The notes beneath the pieces are model-generated. The model was not told the DNA's origin. It did no database searches and was given only the letters and a program-made list of their open reading frames with translations. 27,603 nucleotides of DNA from positions 1 through 27,603 of the forward strand of contig MVAA01000034.1 of NCBI GenBank assembly GCA_003266105.1, given 5' to 3'. The translations under genes were made by a program, and so were the position numbers. The stretch comes from Methanosphaera sp. rholeuAM6 (lineage in GTDB: Archaea; Methanobacteriota; Methanobacteria; Methanobacteriales; Methanobacteriaceae). Positions 15,156 to 23,648 of this stretch are shown here, one piece after another (the first letter of the stretch is position 1; every line of letters starts with the position of its first letter).

Positions 15156-15797
15156 TTATTTAATGTTTAGAGTACTGATTAAATAATCAAACTGTGGCTG
15201 AACATCATCCATAAATCCACTTGGAGCCTGGCTGTCTACCCTTAAGTAGTATCCGTTTGCATCTATCCACGTATCATGATATGTTGTTCCGCTAACCTTG
15301 TATATGAACTGATGGGCTGGCTTGCCGCTTACTGTCATGGCAGTATCGTTAATTAACTGAAACTGACCCGAACCTGTCATTAATGAATATAAACTATCGG
15401 ATTTATATGCATCATCCAAAGATATTCCGTCAGGCAACGATTTGATCTTGGTTATTTCCGTTTTTACTATTGCCACATCATAGGCATTTGTAGTGCCCGT
15501 ATTAACCACACCTTCAGAAGACGTGTCTACAGCCTGTCCATTATCAAAGCTAAACTGTGAATCATCCACAGGATTAAGCAATATTGAATCAGGAGTTGTT
15601 GATAAGAAAGGCTTTTTTAACGCATCATCATATTCATATACCGTCCACGTGTTATACATGTCAAATGACATGTCATTATCTTCAAAATGTTTAAAATCCC
15701 CATTATCCGTGATGAAATTTGGAGTTATTAAAAAGAACGCTGCCATCAATATAATCGATGCTATAAATAGTATTAATATCGTTGATTTTCCCCTCAA
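15156..15797 (-). CDS. Membrane-anchored PsbP-like extracytoplasmic protein (213 aa)
   Basis: Begins MRGKS then a hydrophobic segment (about 6-25, ILILFIASIILMAAFFLI), a signal anchor without a lipobox Cys. The outer domain has the PsbP-like order: FEDNDMSFDMYNTWTV strand region, a variable Ser/Thr/Asp middle, DVAIVKTEI, a helix (ISLDDAYKSDSLYSLM), VSGKPAHQFIYKVSGTTYHDTWI, then YYLRVDSQAP and a final helix (DVQPQFDYLISTLNIK). The start is a TTG at 15797, overlapping the fumarase stop (TTGA); GGGGA lies about 8 bases upstream, and the next ATG would cut into the anchor. It is translationally coupled to the fumarase gene although the functions look unrelated. Confidence 0.7.
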   Translation of the reverse strand: MRGKSTILILFIASIILMAAFFLITPNFITDNGDFKHFEDNDMSFDMYNTWTVYEYDDALKKPFLSTTPDSILLNPVDDSQFSFDNGQAVDTSSEGVVNTGTTNAYDVAIVKTEITKIKSLPDGISLDDAYKSDSLYSLMTGSGQFQLINDTAMTVSGKPAHQFIYKVSGTTYHDTWIDANGYYLRVDSQAPSGFMDDVQPQFDYLISTLNIK

Positions 15798-16342
15798 TGT
15801 CTATTCCCCATTATTTGTTTTTTTTTATACAAGTTTTCATTATGTGAATCCATGGTGACAATCAGCGGACCAAATCGTTCAACATCCAATTGCCATATTG
15901 CTTCAGGCATTCCAAGATCCAACCATTCAACATTATCCACATTGTTTATACCGTTAACATAAACTGCTGCACATCCTCCCACGGCTGTCAGGAAAACTGC
16001 ATTGTTACGTACCAGAGCTTCCTGTGTTTTCTCATCCATTCCACCCTTACCTATTACTGCCTTCACTCCCATATCAAGTACGTCAGCCTCATATGGATTC
16101 ATACGCATACTGGTTGTTGGTCCTACAGCAACAATATCATATTCGCCATCATTTTCCTTAATTATCGGACCAGCATGAAACAGTACCACTCCCGTTAAGT
16201 CCATTGGAGCTCCTGATTCAATAATTCTTTTATGTGCACTGTCTCTGGCCGTGAATATTTTTCCAGTTAAATAAACAGTATCTCCTGCTTTGAGTTTACT
16301 GATATCTTCATCGTTTAATGGTGTGTTTAATTCATATTCCAA
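15794..16342 (-). CDS. Fumarate hydratase class I, beta subunit
   Basis: Small subunit of the two-part class I (iron-sulfur) fumarase, interconverting fumarate and malate; in methanogens this serves the incomplete reductive citrate branch to 2-oxoglutarate. Motifs: TARDSAH (31-37), HAGPI (56-60), GPTTSMRM (74-81), GKGGM (98-102), VGGCAA (121-126) and GMPEAIW (144-150). Full length for the beta subunit (about 180-200). The alpha subunit that carries the 4Fe-4S Cys residues is not in the window. The start is TTG at 16342, with gggg 7 bases upstream. Divergent from the DUF2070 gene. A tartrate dehydratase beta subunit is a close alternative by sequence. Confidence 0.9.
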   Translation of the reverse strand: MEYELNTPLNDEDISKLKAGDTVYLTGKIFTARDSAHKRIIESGAPMDLTGVVLFHAGPIIKENDGEYDIVAVGPTTSMRMNPYEADVLDMGVKAVIGKGGMDEKTQEALVRNNAVFLTAVGGCAAVYVNGINNVDNVEWLDLGMPEAIWQLDVERFGPLIVTMDSHNENLYKKKQIMGNRH

Positions 16343-16469
16343 AATTATACCCCATAAGATTTAGTTAATCTTATTTCTGTTTTTTATTAATTAAATATTT
16401 TTTAATGAAAAAATTAATATGCTTTAAAGGTTATATAATATTTTATACATAAAATGAGGGGAGGTAACA

Positions 16470-18272
16470 ATGGGGTTATCTGAAAGAATAATAAGATTAA
16501 CAAAGTACATGGTAACATTACCTAAAACCAAGATATCCGTTTTTTTAATATTTGTTGTCAGCTTCCTAACTGGAGGAATTGTCGGATGCCTGCAGCCTGG
16601 CCTTAACATAGACTCGGCAGTATATGCTTTCCTTGATGGTGCGGCAAACACGTTCTTTTTATTCGGCCTTACCACAATTGCTTCCGGTGGACTAATACAC
16701 AGTACAGTAAATAAACTAAAGGGAAGACACGTCAAATTAAAGCAGGCAATGTTTCTTGCATTCGTATTTATGTTATTCACATGTTTCTTCTACCTGTTGG
16801 GTGCAGTAATATCATACTTTTTCAATTCAGATATCACTACCAACGCCTTAATATTAGGATTGGTATTCGGTTTTGCAGTGGAAGCACTAGTACTCTGGTC
16901 AACATCAAACATTAAATACATAGAAGGAGTGCTCATATCATCAATACAACCCGTGCTTACCATAAGTATGCTCATACTAATAAATAACCTGATGGCAGCA
17001 ACAATGGAAAACGTGTATTCCATCTACATTAAAGCAATTATCGGAGCATTGGTACTGGCAATAGCAGTATACGCATTTGTAGCAGTAATAGAATCACCAA
17101 TAAAAAGTAACCTCGGAGTTGGTGGACTGGAACTGTTAAGCTTGTTTATTGCACAGATAAGTGAAGGATCAGTTGCAATGGAAGAAGTCTTCAGTGAAAT
17201 GGGAGAGAACATAGATACACTAGTATCACTGATAAGCTTCAAAACAAAGGAGGGCATAAAGGCAAATTACATTTCACCATGCGTACATCCAGGACCCGTG
17301 GGAAATATTGGAGGAGGAAACCTGCCTACAATAATGGCAAATCAATTGGACGATTTTGCTATAATCGCACACGGAGCGGCAACACATGACTTTAATCCTG
17401 TAGCATCAAAAGAAGTACGAAAAGTAACAAACGCAATAAATGAAGTGCTGCCTACCCTGACATACTCCAATAATGCAACAAAATTCCAAAGAGTACAATA
17501 TGACGAAGCCAAAATAGGAGTGCAATTCTTTGATGAAGGGGCAGTTATACTAAGCACCTTTGCACCACATTCCGGAGACGACATAGATTATGGAGTGGGA
17601 CTGTCAATGATTTACCAGACAAAATACGTGACCAACGTAAAGGATGTTGTACTGGTGGACTGTCATAACAGTCTAAGCGGCAACTATGACAGATTACTTC
17701 CCGGCCATAACAGGGTACTGCAAATAGAAAAGGCAATAGAACAAATAGAAAAGCCTGAAATGCATCCAATCAAAATGGGCTATGCATTCAATCCACTTGA
17801 TGAAATACCTATAAAAGATGGAATGGGTGAAAGTGGAGTAAAACTAATGCTTACGGAAGTGGATGACCAGAAAATGCTGTACGTAGTCTTTGATGGAAAC
17901 AATATGCAGAAAGGATTCAGACAAAGACTGTTTGAAGCAATAAATAAAAAATTCCCTGAAATTGATATGATCGAAACAATGACAACAGACACTCACCTTG
18001 TTAACACAATATCCGGTGGAGGATTAACGGTAGGAACAAAACATGGAGATCTGATTATACAGAAAGTGCTTGAATTGATACCTGAAGCAATAGACAATCT
18101 TGAAGAAGTGAGTGTGGCAAGTGCCACTGCAAGGGTAAACATTAAAACCCTTGGACCAAACAATGCAACAGAACTGGTAACAACAATATCCTCAGTAGTG
18201 TCTGTCAGCAAGTTACTTGCACCGCTAGTATTTATCATAGCAGCAATAATAACTGTATTGTGGATATTCTAG
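16470..18272 (+). CDS. DUF2070 membrane protein with large His/Asp-rich domain (600 aa)
   Basis: An archaeal conserved membrane protein of unknown function. Six hydrophobic segments fill residues about 22-206, then a soluble-looking domain of about 370 residues, then one C-terminal segment (582-600). The soluble part has motifs more like an enzyme than a structural protein: SPCVHPGPVGNIGGG (269-283), HGAATHDFNP (301-310), APHSGDD (365-371), VDCHNS (396-401), PGHNR (411-415), TTDTHLVNTISGGGLTVG (505-522) and KHGD (524-527). The clustered His and Asp could bind metal. Strong ribosome site GGGGAGGT (16458-16464); TATA at 16431-16440. Followed by a C6/T7 3' element. Single-gene unit. Confidence 0.85.
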   Translation: MGLSERIIRLTKYMVTLPKTKISVFLIFVVSFLTGGIVGCLQPGLNIDSAVYAFLDGAANTFFLFGLTTIASGGLIHSTVNKLKGRHVKLKQAMFLAFVFMLFTCFFYLLGAVISYFFNSDITTNALILGLVFGFAVEALVLWSTSNIKYIEGVLISSIQPVLTISMLILINNLMAATMENVYSIYIKAIIGALVLAIAVYAFVAVIESPIKSNLGVGGLELLSLFIAQISEGSVAMEEVFSEMGENIDTLVSLISFKTKEGIKANYISPCVHPGPVGNIGGGNLPTIMANQLDDFAIIAHGAATHDFNPVASKEVRKVTNAINEVLPTLTYSNNATKFQRVQYDEAKIGVQFFDEGAVILSTFAPHSGDDIDYGVGLSMIYQTKYVTNVKDVVLVDCHNSLSGNYDRLLPGHNRVLQIEKAIEQIEKPEMHPIKMGYAFNPLDEIPIKDGMGESGVKLMLTEVDDQKMLYVVFDGNNMQKGFRQRLFEAINKKFPEIDMIETMTTDTHLVNTISGGGLTVGTKHGDLIIQKVLELIPEAIDNLEEVSVASATARVNIKTLGPNNATELVTTISSVVSVSKLLAPLVFIIAAIITVLWIF

Positions 18273-18307
18273 TTAACCCCCTTCCCCCCAAACATACCCC
18301 TTTTTTT
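18273..18307 (+). terminator. C-rich then T7 3' element after DUF2070 gene
   Basis: The order is acccccttcccccc, aaacat, acccc, then seven T (18301-18307). It closely resembles the element after the gene ending at 7823. A T7 run is a standard archaeal termination signal; the C tracts are the unusual part. Confidence 0.55.
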
Positions 18308-18348
18308 ACAAAATACTAATTAAAAAATCATTTTAAAAAAAACAATAA

Positions 18349-18448
18349 TTTATATATATTTGAAAAATTGATAAATAGAATTATAATCTTAGAAAATATA
18401 TAACAATTTTTTATAAATATATTTTTGTAAAATTATAGGTGAATATAA
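18349..18448 (+). promoter_or_regulatory. Rubrerythrin promoter and leader
   Basis: TTTATATATA at 18349-18358 is a near-consensus TATA box, putting the start of transcription near 18380. The leader carries atataacaat (18398-18407) followed by ttttttata, resembling one arm of the palindrome upstream of cysK. The ribosome site GGTGA (18438-18442) lies 6 bases before the ATG. Confidence 0.5.
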
Positions 18449-19021
18449 ATGGTAAAAACATTAGAAAACTTATCCAAAGCATTTGTTGGAGAAAGTCAAG
18501 CAAGAAACAGATACACAATGTATTCAAAAATAGCAAAAAAAGAAGGTTTTGAAAAAATTGCAGAAATTTTCCTCATAACCGCAGATAACGAATTCCAACA
18601 CGCAAAAGTATTATTCAAAATGATACAGGAACTTAAGGAAGATGCTGACTGCATTGAAATTCCAACAGGTGTAGCATTCACATACGGAACCACCGCAGAA
18701 AACCTTAAAGCTGCAGCAGAAGGAGAAAACGAAGAAGCAACATCAATGTATCCAGAATTTGCAGATGTAGCTGAAGAAGAAGGATTCACTGCAATAGCAG
18801 CCAGATTAAGAAAAATTGGTTTAGTAGAATCACACCACGAAGAAAGATACAGAAAATTATTGGCAATGGTGGAAGGAAACACATTCTTCAACAGATCAGA
18901 AGAAATTACTTGGGTATGCAGAAAATGTGGTTTCATTTACAAAGGAGAAAAACCACCTGAAGTATGTCCAATCTGTGAACACCCATCAGCATACTTTGAA
19001 TTATCACAAGAAGACTTCTAG
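18449..19021 (+). CDS. Rubrerythrin
   Basis: Cytoplasmic non-haem iron peroxidase that reduces hydrogen peroxide in anaerobes, taking electrons from rubredoxin-type carriers. The ferritin-like four-helix domain (1-145) has the diiron ligands E15, E48, H51, E93, E96, E127 and H130, aligning with the classical rubrerythrin set. The C-terminal rubredoxin-like domain (152-190) has C157-x2-C160 and C173-x2-C176 for the Fe(Cys)4 site. Length of 190 is standard. It is the first gene of a two-gene unit with desulfoferrodoxin 54 bases downstream, so superoxide reduction and peroxide removal are encoded together. A rubredoxin gene lies 1.9 kb away. Confidence 0.95.
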   Translation: MVKTLENLSKAFVGESQARNRYTMYSKIAKKEGFEKIAEIFLITADNEFQHAKVLFKMIQELKEDADCIEIPTGVAFTYGTTAENLKAAAEGENEEATSMYPEFADVAEEEGFTAIAARLRKIGLVESHHEERYRKLLAMVEGNTFFNRSEEITWVCRKCGFIYKGEKPPEVCPICEHPSAYFELSQEDF

Positions 19022-19023
19022 AA

Positions 19024-19075
19024 ATACTAGAATACCCTCACCCCCCACTTCTTAATATTAATAGGAGTTGATAAT
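19024..19075 (+). other. Intercistronic C6 tract between rubrerythrin and desulfoferrodoxin genes
   Basis: accctcacccccc (19034-19046) lies between the two genes, 19 bases after the stop. It resembles the C tracts seen at 3' ends elsewhere but without a strong T run. It may be a processing or partial termination point that sets the ratio of the two proteins. The ribosome site ggagttgat precedes the next ATG. Confidence 0.35.
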
Positions 19076-19450
19076 ATGGCAGATTTTGATAAAACAAGCA
19101 TTGTACTTTGTAAAAACAGTGGAAATGTAATAGAAATAGTCAAACCTGGAAATGATGTTGATGTATCAACATTAAATGTTATCGAAGCAAAAACCGAAGG
19201 AGAAGGTGCACCAAAACACATCCCTATCGTTACAAGAATCGATGACGGATACCATGTAAAAGTTGGGGAAGTTGAACATCCTATGGATGAAGACCACTAC
19301 ATAGCAATGATTGAATTAATTGCAGACGGTCAAATCCACAAACAATACTTAAACCCTGGAGACAAACCTGAAGCAACCTTCAAAATACCTGAAGCAGAAT
19401 CAGTTGAAGCAAGAGAATTCTGTACTCTCCACGGATTATGGAAAGCTTAA
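19076..19450 (+). CDS. Desulfoferrodoxin-type superoxide reductase lacking the N-terminal iron site (124 aa)
   Basis: Reduces superoxide to peroxide at a Fe(His)4Cys centre in the cytoplasm. Centre II ligands are present: H48 (in PKHIPIV), H68, H74 (EVEHPMDEDHYI), C116 and H119 (EFCTLHGLW). The catalytic Lys next to H48 is K47, but the usual Glu before it is Pro46. The N-terminal desulforedoxin-like domain keeps its shape (LCKNSGNVIEIVKPG), but of its four Cys only C12 remains: the second is Ser15 and the Cys-Cys pair is gone, so centre I cannot form. It is thus a one-iron enzyme on a two-domain frame. Downstream of rubrerythrin, probably co-transcribed; T-rich ends at 19471-19477 and further right. 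Confidence 0.92.
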   Translation: MADFDKTSIVLCKNSGNVIEIVKPGNDVDVSTLNVIEAKTEGEGAPKHIPIVTRIDDGYHVKVGEVEHPMDEDHYIAMIELIADGQIHKQYLNPGDKPEATFKIPEAESVEAREFCTLHGLWKA

Positions 19451-19735
19451 ACTTACTTTCCAATTTATTCTTTTTTTAAATAACTGTTTTATAATTTTTT
19501 TTATAATTTTACAATCAGATGTTAATCTTCTGATGAAACAACCTATTTTTAATCAATCATATGCTAAATGATTGTAATTACTCGTTATTTATATAACCTA
19601 AAACACAAACTTAACATTTTATCCCGTACTATCCGAAATCTGGGTGTTAATGAAAAATATTATTTCCTAAATTACTTCAAGAAATGCTCTTCGTATAAAA
19701 AATTGAAAAAATAGTTTAATAATGGGGGGAGAAGT
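19451..19735. other. Convergent intergenic region with T tracts and small stem-loops
   Basis: It lies between the ends of the desulfoferrodoxin gene (plus) and the 2-phosphoglycerate kinase gene (minus). T7 at 19471-19477 and T-rich runs to about 19508 should end the plus transcript. Two small inverted repeats follow (ATCAGA/TCTGAT near 19514-19534 and CAATCAT/ATGATTG at 19554-19574). On the minus strand, cttctcccccc (19734-19724) just after the kinase stop, then a T6 tract, should end that transcript. No gene seen. Confidence 0.5.
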
Positions 19736-20671
19736 TTATTTGTTTTTTTGAACTTTTTCCATGATTTGCTGTTCCAGTTGTTCAGCTTCCTTGACTTTAA
19801 TGATGTGTTCAATCATTTCATCAACTGTTGTGGTAATATCAATGTTTTCTATTACCGGTATATCATTCTTATCGGCCACTCCAACGATGTAATCATGGGT
19901 TTTACGAATTGACGTGAAGTTTTTTAAGTATCTTTTAAGCGGTCTTCTTGCCCATAATTGTCTACATCTGGAGTAGAACCTTCCCTTATGTATTTCCTCA
20001 TCGGACAATGCAAGTACAAACAGGTATACGTTGGAATGATTCAACAGTTCCTCATCTATAAATCCTGGTACAATGTGAACTCCTTCTATGACTATGCTTA
20101 TACCCTCTTTCATTGAACGTTCTATAACACCAGTCAATCCCACATTTACTGTTTCTACGTGATCTTTGAATCCCAATAGTGTTTTATCAAACTCTGGTGG
20201 AGCAGGTGTTTTCAATGCTTCTTCTGCAGTATAGCTTGACTCGAATAATGTTGGACACAATTCCTTGGATACCATTTTTCTCATTACTTCACGAATCATA
20301 TCTGTACTTAAGAGGTTTTTGATACCGAGTCGGCTTGCCAGTTCAAAAGAAATGGATGATGTTCCTATACCTGATGCTCCTCCAATCAATATGATTAACG
20401 GATCTTTTGATCTTCTTATTTGTTTCCATAAAACATATCTTTTTGCAAGCTTTGGGTCTTCTTCCTCGAGTCTTAATCGGACTGTTCTGATTAAATCTGT
20501 TACTGCTATAATTTCGTTACCGTCTTTTTGTATTGAATCTTCTATTTCAGATGCTATTTCATATGCTTTGTCCGATTCTACATCTGATCTTATGAGTGAT
20601 TTTGAAAGTATACCTTTTGAAAATGGTTCCCTATATTTTTTTCCACCTACTTCTCCTTCAACCAGTAACAT
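19736..20671 (-). CDS. 2-phosphoglycerate kinase
   Basis: Phosphorylates 2-phosphoglycerate to 2,3-diphosphoglycerate, the precursor of cyclic 2,3-diphosphoglycerate, a solute and phosphate store of Methanobacteriales. N-terminal ATP-cone-like regulatory region (about 1-85), then a kinase domain with P-loop GGASGIGTSS (97-106), LLSTDMIREVMR, and a conserved SYTAEEAL region. Further motifs are IVIEGVHIVPGF, which aligns with the Walker B area, and the basic FYSRCRQLWARRPLKRY. The last 30 residues are helical and charged. Length (311) is typical. Strong ribosome site GGTGGTGA (20685-20678) before ATG 20671. Single gene, flanked by gaps. The cyclising synthetase gene is not in the window. Confidence 0.92.
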   Translation of the reverse strand: MLLVEGEVGGKKYREPFSKGILSKSLIRSDVESDKAYEIASEIEDSIQKDGNEIIAVTDLIRTVRLRLEEEDPKLAKRYVLWKQIRRSKDPLIILIGGASGIGTSSISFELASRLGIKNLLSTDMIREVMRKMVSKELCPTLFESSYTAEEALKTPAPPEFDKTLLGFKDHVETVNVGLTGVIERSMKEGISIVIEGVHIVPGFIDEELLNHSNVYLFVLALSDEEIHKGRFYSRCRQLWARRPLKRYLKNFTSIRKTHDYIVGVADKNDIPVIENIDITTTVDEMIEHIIKVKEAEQLEQQIMEKVQKNK

Positions 20672-20917
20672 ATTTTTTCACCACCTTTAAAATTTTTAAT
20701 ATCATTTAATAATTATAACTAATAATCTATCTGTAATTTAACTTATATATCTATTTGTAAAAAATATATGGCAGAATATGAAATATGTTATAGATTTAAC
20801 CTGAAGTCAGACCATAAAATAGGTAACTTTTAAAAATAAGCCTAAAAAGAATTATATTCCTAAAATAACGCAAAAAAATAAAAAAAATATGAAAGAAGGT
20901 CAATAATAATTATGTTA

Positions 20918-21079
20918 TTATGCTTGTTGGAACATGTCTTTTGTTGCACCACATAATGGACATTTCCAGTCATCAGGTAAGTCTTCAAATGCTGTTCCTG
21001 GAGCTATTCCGTGTGCTTCATCTCCTTTTTCCGGGTCGTATATCCATCCACATAACATACATTTATATTTATTTGCCAT
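20918..21079 (-). CDS. Rubredoxin (53 aa)
   Basis: Small one-iron electron carrier, the likely donor for rubrerythrin and superoxide reductase. Translation of the minus strand gives MANKYKCMLCGWIYDPEKGD at the start and WKCPLCGATKDMF near the end. The two C-x2-C pairs (C7/C10 and C40/C43) bind iron; the aromatic residues and the DP-G-x-PGT-F-DLP-DW core are all present, so it is intact and of normal size. The ribosome site GGAGTGAT (21090-21083) lies just before ATG 21079. It lies between 2-phosphoglycerate kinase and the DtxR-type regulator, all on the minus strand, with its own gaps of over 100 bases. High confidence from the complete motif. Confidence 0.95.
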   Translation of the reverse strand: MANKYKCMLCGWIYDPEKGDEAHGIAPGTAFEDLPDDWKCPLCGATKDMFQQA

Positions 21080-21189
21080 AATATCACTCCATATTTTTAT
21101 TACTCTAATATTTTTTTTTCTTAATTAATATATTTATCAATAGATTATTGAGTAAGGATTTAAAGAGATTGAGAATATTGATTAAAAAA

Positions 21190-21906
21190 TCATTCCAATA
21201 CTACAAACAGGTTATAAGATAATTCTTTATCCAACATTACTTCTTTATCTTCCACCAATAGTTTAACAGGCCCATTTAATGGTGTGGAATTGATTAACGT
21301 AATTTCAGTTTCCAGAGTTATGCCCATATCAAGCAATTGTTTAAGTTTATCATTGTCCCCACGTATGAACTTGATTTTTCCCTTTTCTTTAGGTTTCATG
21401 TTTCCCACTGCAATCAGATTTTCCAATCTTTTAGGAATATCATTTATACTATGCACTTTTGAACATTCATAACAGGTGGTAATGTCCAAGTCACATATCG
21501 GGATAATGTTATGATCATCAGGACATTGATCAGGATATTCAAGCAATTGACATAATTTTCTTTCTGCTTCATCAGACAATGAATGTTCCATTGCACATGC
21601 CTGTTCATGCAAGTCTTCAATGTCAATACCTAATGTGTTGTATAAGAATGATTCTAATAATCTGTGTTTACGGACAATACTTCTTGCAATTTTATATCCT
21701 TTATCTGTTAGTTTAACTCCCTTGTATTGATAATAATCCACAAAACCTTCCTCTTCTAATTTTTTAAGCATTTGTGTTACACTACCAGGAGCTATTCCCA
21801 AATCCTTAGATATCTCGGTTGTCTTTGCCATATTGTCAGTGAGGCTCTTTTTGTATATTGTTTCCAAATATTCCTCAATGTTTTCACTAATCTCTTTTCC
21901 ATGCAT
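21190..21906 (-). CDS. DtxR/MntR-family metal-dependent regulator with FeoA-like domain (238 aa)
   Basis: Metal-sensing repressor. N-terminal winged helix with EYLETIYKKS, HTH KTTEISKDLGIAPGSVTQMLKKLEEEGFV (about 28-56) and wing KGVKLTDKG; then the dimer/metal domain RKHRLLESFLYNTLGID, CAMEHSLSDEAERKL, and a P-x-C-x-H-like segment (YPDQCPDDHNIIPICD) with several Cys (CYECSK). The last 75 residues form an SH3-like FeoA domain (IKFIRGDNDKLKQLLDMGITLETEI). Start: ATG 21906, with GAGTG about 8 bases upstream; a GTG at 21915 is less likely. Located just upstream of rubredoxin on the same strand, near rubrerythrin and superoxide reductase, so iron or manganese control of these genes is plausible but unproven. 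Confidence 0.9.
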   Translation of the reverse strand: MHGKEISENIEEYLETIYKKSLTDNMAKTTEISKDLGIAPGSVTQMLKKLEEEGFVDYYQYKGVKLTDKGYKIARSIVRKHRLLESFLYNTLGIDIEDLHEQACAMEHSLSDEAERKLCQLLEYPDQCPDDHNIIPICDLDITTCYECSKVHSINDIPKRLENLIAVGNMKPKEKGKIKFIRGDNDKLKQLLDMGITLETEITLINSTPLNGPVKLLVEDKEVMLDKELSYNLFVVLE

Positions 21907-22001
21907 TTTAAACACTCAAATTAAATCAATACATTATCTACTAATTAATATTATTTATGAAATCAACTAATATAAATTTATTTTTGGAAAAATTCTTACA
22001 C

Positions 22002-23471
22002 TTATAACAACATCTTTTTTAAGTCACGTCTAAGTAACTTCCAATTATTTACTCTCGGCAATTTATCTACTGTAAATATCTTACGCGGAATCTTGTACCG
22101 TGCAAGGTTATTGCTTGCATATTCCAATAATCCTTCCTCATCTGCTTCGTCTTTCCATACTACAGCAGCTGCAGGTATTTCTCCACGATGTTCGTGAGGT
22201 ATGCTGAATATTGCTATTTCATCCACCAGGTCACATGCTATTAACACTTCTTCCACTTCTGTCGGATATATTTTCCATCCGGACATTATTATCATGTCTT
22301 TTTTACGGTCTGTGATAAACAATCTTTTATCATCATCAACATAACCAATATCCCCTGACAGGTACCATCCGTCATCAGTGAATGTTTCCCTGTTTGCTTC
22401 AGGCTTGTTCCAGTACCCCTTTGCTATTGAAGGTCCTCTAAGTGCTACTTCTCCAGGTTCATTGAGTCCCAATTCAATTTTAGGATCTTCCGTGTCTACA
22501 ATTTTGATTTCTGTGAAGCATACCGGGTGACCTACACTTTCATATCTGTCTGCTGATGCATAGTCTTCTGGCCTTATAACAGTTCCTGTTCCGATTACTA
22601 TTGTTTCTGATGATCCGTAAGCATTCAGTACAGGTATTCCATATTTCTTATAGAATTTTTTCCATGTGTCCTGATGCAATGGTCCTCCACCCGAAATTAT
22701 GCTTTTAACTGTGTATAACTTGTTTAATACCAGTTCAGGGTTTGATACTATTGAATGAATTACTGGCGGCATTCCTGTTGCATGTGTTACCCTGTTTTCA
22801 AATAATATGTCAAGATATTCGGGAAAGGTATATGAGCTTTTTGTTATGCACAGTGCTGCAGTTCTTAGAGTTGAAATTGCCCATAATATTCCTACATGTG
22901 CCATTGGATATATGCAGAACATTACACTGTCCTGCGTCATTTTAAGCACGTCACAAGCGTTTTGTATTGCACTAAACCAGTTACCATGAGTTAACATTGC
23001 CCCTTTTGGTTTTCCTGTTGTTCCACTTGTGTATTGTAGTTGACAAAGGTCATCCCATGTTGTATTGGCCGCTTCCAGTATTTCATCATCTGCATATTCG
23101 TCAAGTTCCGGAATTACATAAGTGTCTATGTTAAGTTCAGGTATCTCTTCATCCGTGATTATTAGTTTTGCACCAGAGTCTTCAATGTAGTACTGTAATT
23201 CGGGGATTGTGTATATCCTGTTTGTTGGTACTGCTACTGCCCCTATACGCCACAATGCCAAAAACGAGAACAGGTATTCTGGTGAGTTGTTAAGATATAT
23301 TACTACACGATCTCCCTTGTTAATGTCCATTTCCTTTAGTTTTCGTCCCAAATGTGATATTATTCCAAGAATATCTCTTGAATTGTATCGTATACCCCTG
23401 TCTATTGAGTAATATACAGGTTTATCAAGTCTGCACGAGTTTGCATCTAAAAATGTTGTAACGTTAATCAT
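22002..23471 (-). CDS. AMP-forming acyl-CoA synthetase / ligase (489 aa)
   Basis: Member of the class I adenylate-forming family: activates a carboxylic acid with ATP to an acyl-AMP, then usually forms the CoA thioester. Core motifs: YTSGTTGKPKG (147-157), GGGPL (261-265), NAYGSSE (283-289), GWYLSGD (368-374), DRKKDMIIMSGWKIYP (388-403) and, near the end, NNWKLLRRDLKK (475-486), where K478 takes the place of the catalytic A10 Lys (usual context PRTxxGK is changed). It is somewhat short, with a compact N-terminus. The substrate cannot be read; medium-chain or aromatic acids are family possibilities. Ribosome site aaggatga precedes ATG 23471. Single gene; no clear partner. Confidence 0.88.
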   Translation of the reverse strand: MINVTTFLDANSCRLDKPVYYSIDRGIRYNSRDILGIISHLGRKLKEMDINKGDRVVIYLNNSPEYLFSFLALWRIGAVAVPTNRIYTIPELQYYIEDSGAKLIITDEEIPELNIDTYVIPELDEYADDEILEAANTTWDDLCQLQYTSGTTGKPKGAMLTHGNWFSAIQNACDVLKMTQDSVMFCIYPMAHVGILWAISTLRTAALCITKSSYTFPEYLDILFENRVTHATGMPPVIHSIVSNPELVLNKLYTVKSIISGGGPLHQDTWKKFYKKYGIPVLNAYGSSETIVIGTGTVIRPEDYASADRYESVGHPVCFTEIKIVDTEDPKIELGLNEPGEVALRGPSIAKGYWNKPEANRETFTDDGWYLSGDIGYVDDDKRLFITDRKKDMIIMSGWKIYPTEVEEVLIACDLVDEIAIFSIPHEHRGEIPAAAVVWKDEADEEGLLEYASNNLARYKIPRKIFTVDKLPRVNNWKLLRRDLKKMLL

Positions 23472-23648
23472 ATTTCATCCTTCGTTAAAGTAATTCTATT
23501 GTAATATATCTATTTTTGAATTATTAATTCTTAGGATTAAATTTGGTAAAAAAAGATTGTGAATAGATAATAGTATTATTATCCGTTCCCCTTTAAACAG
23601 TATGATTATTAGTTGGTATAATGGCTGGGAGGTTAGGGTTGTATAGTG

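Noticed and set aside
20768..20833. A 21-codon plus-strand frame (MAEYEICYRFN...) left of the rubredoxin gene
   Set aside because: Too short, no ribosome site and no known small-protein match; likely chance in AT-rich DNA.
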